Of a stretch of DNA of 64,000 bases, positions 59,690 to 64,000 are shown one piece after another; within the stretch, counting starts at the first letter, position 1; each line of letters starts with the position of its first letter. A program made the position numbers and the translations under genes. The DNA lies in the NCBI RefSeq assembly GCF_032362555.1, contig NC_083508.1:4059001-4123000 (forward strand), given 5' to 3'. The notes under the pieces were generated by a model, which did no database searches, was not told the origin of the DNA, and worked only from the letters and a program-made list of their open reading frames with translations. This stretch comes from Amyelois transitella (Eukaryota; Arthropoda; Insecta; Lepidoptera; Pyralidae).

Positions 59690-60043
59690 TTCTTTTAGGC
59701 GATGAGCTATAGCAATTTGTCACTATTCCATCATTAACCTAAATGCTTTGAGTCTTTTCAAGATTGTTGGCTATGTCTACCCCGTAAGATAGTTTCCGGC
59801 ACCTATACAAAAAAAGAATAGGACCACTCCATCTTTTTCCCATGGATGTCGTAAAAGGCGACTAAGGGACAGGTTTACAAACTTGTGATTCCTTTTTAGG
59901 CGATGGGCTAGCAACCTGTCACTATTTGAATCTCAATTCTATCATAAAGCCAAATAACTGAACGTGGCCAATTAGTCTTTTCAAGACTATTAGCTCTGTC
60001 TACCCCGCAAGGGATATAGATCTGACCATATGTATGTATGTTA
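59690..60043 (+). repeat. Two head-to-tail SINE-like copies
   Basis: A partial copy (59,690-59,805) runs directly into a nearly full one (59,806-60,043) starting TTCCGGCACCTATACAAAAA and ending CTGACCATATGTATG. This suggests insertion of one copy into the tail of another. Confidence 0.75.
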
Positions 60044-60114
60044 TATGTATATGTTCTCGCTAAGCAGGAGCCCAGGTCAATGAGTTTCCTGAAATTAGAA
60101 TAGTCACGTGTACG

Positions 60115-60160
60115 AGTATAAATGGCACAGTGGGATTCGAACCGCGTACCTTGATCGTAT
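60115..60160 (-). repeat. tRNA-derived SINE fragment (B-box), minus strand
   Basis: Minus strand reads GTACGCGGTTCGAATCCCAC, a perfect RNA polymerase III B-box context. No matching A-box or cloverleaf. Confidence 0.4.
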
Positions 60161-60286
60161 ACGTTCAATTTGAAAAAGCCTGCGAAGGCTCCTTATTGAC
60201 GTGCTGCGTAAATAAAAGTACTTATGTGTGAGATAGTTATTATCTTCATGCTTCATTATAATACTTATCATACTGATAGTAATAGT

Positions 60287-60354
60287 CTGCGTGGCGCAGT
60301 CGTACTTGTTATGAGTTATGATCACAAGCTTCCGGGTTCGATTCCCGGACAGAC
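60287..60354 (+). repeat. tRNA-like sequence (degenerate tRNA or tRNA-derived SINE head)
   Basis: A-box-like GTGGCGCAGTCG, and a perfect T-arm CCGGGTTCGATTCCCGG followed by ACAGACA, which pairs over five bases with GTCTG at the 5' side. The anticodon arm does not fold normally (loop too long), so this is not a working tRNA. Confidence 0.5.
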
Positions 60355-60839
60355 ATGATGATAAATGAACATTTGCTGCCTTTTGCAAAGTTATACATGT
60401 CGATTTTGGTATATCTACTTGGCCATAACGTTTAAATATGTCATTTGAAACAACTCCGGTGGTGGATATTACAATAGGTACTATAGTAACAGTATTCATT
60501 TTCCACATTCTTTTTATTTCTTCTATTTATTATTAACCTTCCCTTGATTGACTTACAATCTGCACTAAAAGAGAAACAACTCGCACAACCATATTTCTTA
60601 TATTACCATCACTACTAGCGACTAGCATAGGAACTTGCACTAGATTAATATACTTTTAAAATGGCTTAGTTGCCTTTTACGACATGCATGGAAACCATAC
60701 TACAAGTTATTAAATGCTGACTAGGGGATTACAACATTCATCTGGTACATTTTCGTGCTGGTCTGGTGGAGAGGAGATATAATGTGTATTTCCAGCGCAG
60801 AATGTACGTAGAAATCAATAGGGGGAGAGGTTGTAAGTT

Positions 60840-61155
60840 TGGAGTCCTTTCGGGCTAGCAACCTGTTACTAGTTCAATGTGAAATCTCCGGAAGGGAATG
60901 TATACGTATGTGAAATACTTATAAACCTAAAGTGTGTTCGTCCGTCTTGCACGTCGAAACTACTGAACCGATCTTCATTAAACATATGTACATGTACTTA
61001 TAAGCACGTCTATATGCCTAGCGGGTTACACAGAGCCAATAATCTTGAAAATTTTGAAAAGCCAAAGATATCTACATAAAATTTGCATATAATACACTGT
61101 AAGGTCATAAGACGTACTTTTCACGCGAGCGGAGCCGCGGGCGTAAACTAGTTAG
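60840..61155. mobile_element. Helitron-like element interrupted by an inverted SINE fragment
   Basis: Left part GAAACTACTGAACCGATCTT (to about 60,980) and right part GAGCCGCGGGCGTAAACTAGT (to about 61,152) are Helitron-like. In between, 60,984-61,070 is a SINE 3' end in minus orientation. A further SINE scrap lies at 60,840-60,885. Confidence 0.5.
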
Positions 61156-61192
61156 AAATAAATTGAGAAAACCTGAATTTGGTTGTTGGCAG

Positions 61193-61299
61193 ACAAGGCA
61201 GAATGTCCAGAAGGCGAAGTATTGGGATGGAACCTGCAGTGCATCAGCCGTCGACGTACCTCTAGCAGCAACTATTCAATATGGCGCGAATACGGCTGA
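61193..61299 (+). CDS. Short terminal exon, candidate last exon of the TIL-domain gene
   Basis: After an acceptor TTGTTGGCAG the plus strand reads, in the phase left by the TIL exon at 44051, (D)KAECPEGEVLGWNLQC followed by ISRRRTSSSNYSIWREYG and a stop. CPEGEVLGWNLQC resembles the start of a second TIL repeat that is cut short. Poly(A) signals at 61435 and 61446 fit a final exon. Joining it to the TIL exon would make an intron of about 17.1 kb holding all four vitelline-membrane genes. Alternatively it is a relic of a duplicated TIL gene. The join is inferred from phase and sequence style only. Confidence 0.45.
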
Positions 61300-61448
61300 A
61301 ATTACCCTTAGAAACAGCGGAATAATATAATATAAGACTATAGGAAATATACATTATTTATTTGTTTATAAATATAACATAGAATTGTTTATAATTAATC
61401 AGAAAAGTACTAATAATTGAAGGAAATAAATCTATAATAAATCTTTTT

Positions 61449-61594
61449 TAGGCGATGGGCTAACAACATGTCACTATTTGAATCTGAATTCTATCATTAA
61501 GCCAAATAGCTGAACGTGGCCATTCAGTCTTTTCAAGACTGTTGGCTCTGTCTACCCCGCAAGGGATATAGACGTGACCATATGTATGTATGTA
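61449..61594 (+). repeat. SINE-like repeat, 3' half
   Basis: TTAGGCGATGGGCTAACAAC to GACGTGACCATATGTATG, close to consensus, directly after the poly(A) signals of the candidate terminal exon. Confidence 0.75.
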
Positions 61595-61871
61595 GGAAAT
61601 AAAAAAAAATAGCAATACCATGTATGTACTCGTAACTTTCCATTGTACCCAGTTTTCTGCGTAGTAGTAAAGCTGTCAAATAAACAAAATTGATATGCAA
61701 TATGAACACGTGCGACGTGTTGCAACCATTAGTTCACCTTTTCCATAGTCTTTTATTGTTTTGAACTTTACGATCTTACCCCGGGATTTTCTTGGCTCAA
61801 AGGAAAAACTATTTAATATAGGCTGTTAAATTACCATTTTAGTATACCTAATGATCCTTTTTTCATGAAGG

Positions 61872-61950
61872 GAAAGACTGTCTTTTCCAGACTTTTGGCT
61901 CTGTCTACCCCGCAAGGAATATAGACGTGACCATATATATGTATGTATGC
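61872..61950 (+). repeat. SINE-like repeat, 3' fragment
   Basis: TTTTGGCTCTGTCTACCCCG then GACGTGACCATATATATGTA; only the tail remains. Confidence 0.65.
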
Positions 61951-63340
61951 ATTACATTATTGATACAGAATTTTTACTTCTAAAGATTCATTGTATGTAG
62001 GTTTTGATAATGCACAGGACTTTTATTCATTACGGGTGTATAATATATTACTAAAGCTTTTCCAATAAACCTGAACATGTCATTTAAATTTACTTACTCA
62101 CTACCTTTGAGAAACGTAATGACGTAGATAGGTATACTTAACGTGCGTCCACAATATTTGTTCAACTCTATATTTATTCCAATACTTTTAGTTCCAAGTA
62201 AGGTAAGGGTGGTAATACAAATATTGTGGTTTCCAATGTCAGACCGCGTCGCAAAATAAACAGTCCACGCCAGTGACGCGCAAGGCACCGCACCCGCTTA
62301 CCAATACCTACACATACCTATCTTTCAAACCGAGGAGGTTCTCAATTCGACTTTAATGTCTTTTCAAATTCAAATTCAAAATTTTATTCATTATTATAGG
62401 ATAGTTCATATCGCTTAATAATTGTCAAAACTTTTGGTTTCACAACATTGGTTGACGTCAAATAAATTACTTAAAACTAAGTTTACTGCCGCTTCCAAGG
62501 CGTCAGTGCCGAAGAAGCGGTAACAAACTGCACTGCAGCATTTTCTTCAACAACGTCAACTTCACAAATATCCAAACTTAGAATAGAATGTGGACGAGAG
62601 AGTACATTGTTCAGATTAATATATTTATATGAGATTTAAAAATTAATATTCTATAAATATATACATATTTTTAGTATGATTGTTGTGTGATTACTTTGCA
62701 AATTTTGCAGCAATTTTGAAGTTTCTTTTTATTTGGATAAAAAGTAATAAGGCAGGTGCCGATGGTTCCATATCACGACGCGGGTTCTGTTGATGGGAAC
62801 TGGAAGAAATCGAGGCGAATCTTAAATTTTGAAGGCAAGGTGATTGTTTGAAATATCATTCCTTCAGCTGTTCAGTGTCGCATCTGGATGTCTGCATTTG
62901 ATCCTTGATTTCTAATCGAACATATCTCGGAACTAACTTAATACACTTTCAGTAGAAAAATCTAAATCAGTTCATTTTCTGCGAGAAAGCCTCTAATGGA
63001 ATGATGGTGTTCCAGATCAACACACAGATATTTTTAATCCATATTTCTTCCTGTCCTCTGATTGATTATACTTACATATAATTAATCCCATTTGCATTCT
63101 TGCATTAAAATCCCAAAATTTACCTTTTTTATATACATAAATAACATAAAGGTATATTTACAGATTTATTGTAACCTACCTACCTTTAAGTATTACCTAG
63201 AAAAAAAATGGTTCAAAATTGAAAAAAAAATGTTCTATACATTGAGTTTCCTAGAAGGCAAGGGTGCGTTATGACGTCAAGCAAACCTGGCAGCTGGCAC
63301 CGGGCTCGTCCTTCCATGACGTAGACTCCCGATAAACCAG
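61951..63340. other. Intergenic; repeat remnant at 62.37-62.59 kb
   Basis: A block starting TTCAAATTCAAATTCAAAAT and containing CTGCCGCTTCCAAGGCGTCA and GAAGAAGCGGTAACAAACT looks like a common lepidopteran dispersed repeat (class not determined). Otherwise AT-rich. Confidence 0.4.
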
Positions 63341-63343
63341 CCG

Positions 63344-63382
63344 TATTTATATGCGAGTTTTCAGATCCAAGCCATAATCAGT
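63344..63382 (+). promoter_or_regulatory. Core promoter (TATA plus initiator) of the right-edge secreted gene
   Basis: TATTTATA at 63344-63351 and an arthropod initiator TCAGT at 63378-63382 are about 30 bp apart, the standard spacing. The leader to the ATG is about 105 nt. Confidence 0.65.
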
Positions 63383-63485
63383 CGCTAACCGTGTTTGTGG
63401 ATAGTCTGTGATAAGAATTTATTAGTTCCTGTCGAAAATTTGAGTCGCTGCCGTTTAAAAAAAACGTTTTACTTTTTGTCTAAAC

Positions 63486-63629
63486 ATGAAGTGGATCATA
63501 ATAACAGTTTTAATTGTGATGTCGTCAGTGGTGTCGCAAGCTCGTCATATTAATCCTCACGGGAAACACACTGCGCCTATGGAAAAGCATGATTCAACTG
63601 TTTCAAATGAAGATGATTATGCAGACATT
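63486..63629 (+). CDS. First coding exon of a secreted protein, cut by the window end
   Basis: Forty-eight codons: signal peptide MKWIIITVLIVMSSVVSQA followed by a His/Asp/Glu-containing stretch (RHINPHGKHTAPMEKHDSTV), ending in phase 0 at a consensus donor GTAAGT. The remaining exons are beyond 64,000. I do not recognise the family. Unlike the vitelline-membrane genes it has an intron right after the leader, so it is not simply a fifth copy. Confidence 0.75.
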
Positions 63630-63685
63630 GTAAGTAATCAACTGTAATCGTTCTTATTAATAAAACGGATGTGTTGATAATTCTT

Positions 63686-63900
63686 TTCAGTGAGGGAAAA
63701 CATCGTGAGGAAAATTACACATTCGGACAATTGAATACATAATTAAGATCCAATATGTATTTGGTTTCTATGAAAAACTTACGGGAGTTCAGATGTGAGT
63801 CGTTTCGTGTAAAACCCGCAAAACCTGACTTACACAATCCCAGGATTGTAATCATGGACGGAGCCCGGAGTTCTCTACGGAGACCTATAAAAAGGAGATG
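63686..63900. repeat. Non-LTR retrotransposon remnant in the intron
   Basis: AAAACATCGTGAGGAAAATT and following text resemble a widespread lepidopteran LINE 3' region. No coding potential left. Confidence 0.35.
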
Positions 63901-63954
63901 TTTATAATAAATTCATTCGGAAATTAATTTTAAAACAATAATCGGCTGAAGTTT

Positions 63955-64000
63955 GCCTTCAGTTTGAGGCTGTTGGTTCTATCTACCCCGTAAGGGATAA
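63955..64000 (+). repeat. SINE-like 3' fragment running off the window
   Basis: GGCTGTTGGTTCTATCTACC followed by CCGTAAGGGATA, the family's 3' block. Confidence 0.55.

Noticed and set aside
60287..60354. Functional tRNA gene
   Set aside because: T-arm is perfect, but the anticodon arm does not form a seven-base loop and the acceptor stem has two mismatches.
60104..60508. 134-codon minus-strand frame
   Set aside because: Covers two tRNA-like SINE remnants and has no family resemblance.
1..64000. CRISPR array, bacterial operon or phage features
   Set aside because: No regular direct repeats with unique spacers, and genes have spliceosomal introns; the DNA is from an insect nucleus.

Overview
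The window is nuclear DNA from an insect, almost certainly a moth or butterfly (Lepidoptera). It is AT-rich, its genes have introns with GT/AG junctions, and it carries a run of vitelline-membrane (eggshell) genes with the core C-x7-C / PLLLSCSP motif known from moths. It is also full of lepidopteran-type repeats: Helitron-like elements ending in CTAGT, a short interspersed element ending in (ATGT)n, and 5'-truncated non-LTR retrotransposons.

Layout. (1) 5,340-34,087, minus strand: the 5' part of a CLIP-190/CLIP-170 microtubule plus-end linker gene. Eight exons join in phase and encode 419 residues with two complete CAP-Gly domains; the coiled-coil part is not resolved and probably lies left of the window. 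About 25 kb of intron separates the first exon from the rest. That intron holds a second coding first exon (19,462-19,492, in the same phase, beside a CpG-rich segment), perhaps a third promoter near 9.0 kb, a 5'-truncated LINE with intact target-site duplication (21.8-23.1 kb), SINE and Helitron copies, several strong hairpins, and a possible ionotropic-receptor relic (32.1-33.1 kb). (2) 35.2-41.6 kb: two housekeeping genes tail to tail, pelota (plus, 7 exons, ribosome rescue) and pescadillo (minus, 6 exons, 60S ribosome biogenesis), with stop codons about 420 bp apart. (3) 42.0-42.7 kb, minus: a single-exon secreted Tyr/Pro/Ala-rich protein of unknown function with its own TATA box. (4) 43.8-61.3 kb, plus: a ten-cysteine TIL (trypsin-inhibitor-like) exon and, 17 kb downstream, a phase-compatible short terminal exon. 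Between them lie four intronless vitelline membrane protein genes in tandem on the same strand (start codons 48,567, 51,693, 54,938 and 58,227), spaced 3.1-3.3 kb apart. (5) 63.5 kb, plus: the first exon of another secreted-protein gene, with TATA and initiator, cut by the window end.

How the parts relate. The left half is constitutively needed machinery (microtubules, ribosome rescue, ribosome assembly). The right half is a block of secreted proteins for the egg envelope made by follicle cells; the TIL exon and the unknown secreted genes at both edges may be co-expressed neighbours. Mobile DNA is dense around the eggshell genes: one LINE insertion ends about 120 bp upstream of a vitelline-membrane TATA box. 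The SINE family shares its 3' end with the LINE family in the window, pointing to a SINE/LINE partnership.

Limits: exon joins come from splice signals, phase and recognisable protein families only. No alignment, RNA evidence or repeat database was available.
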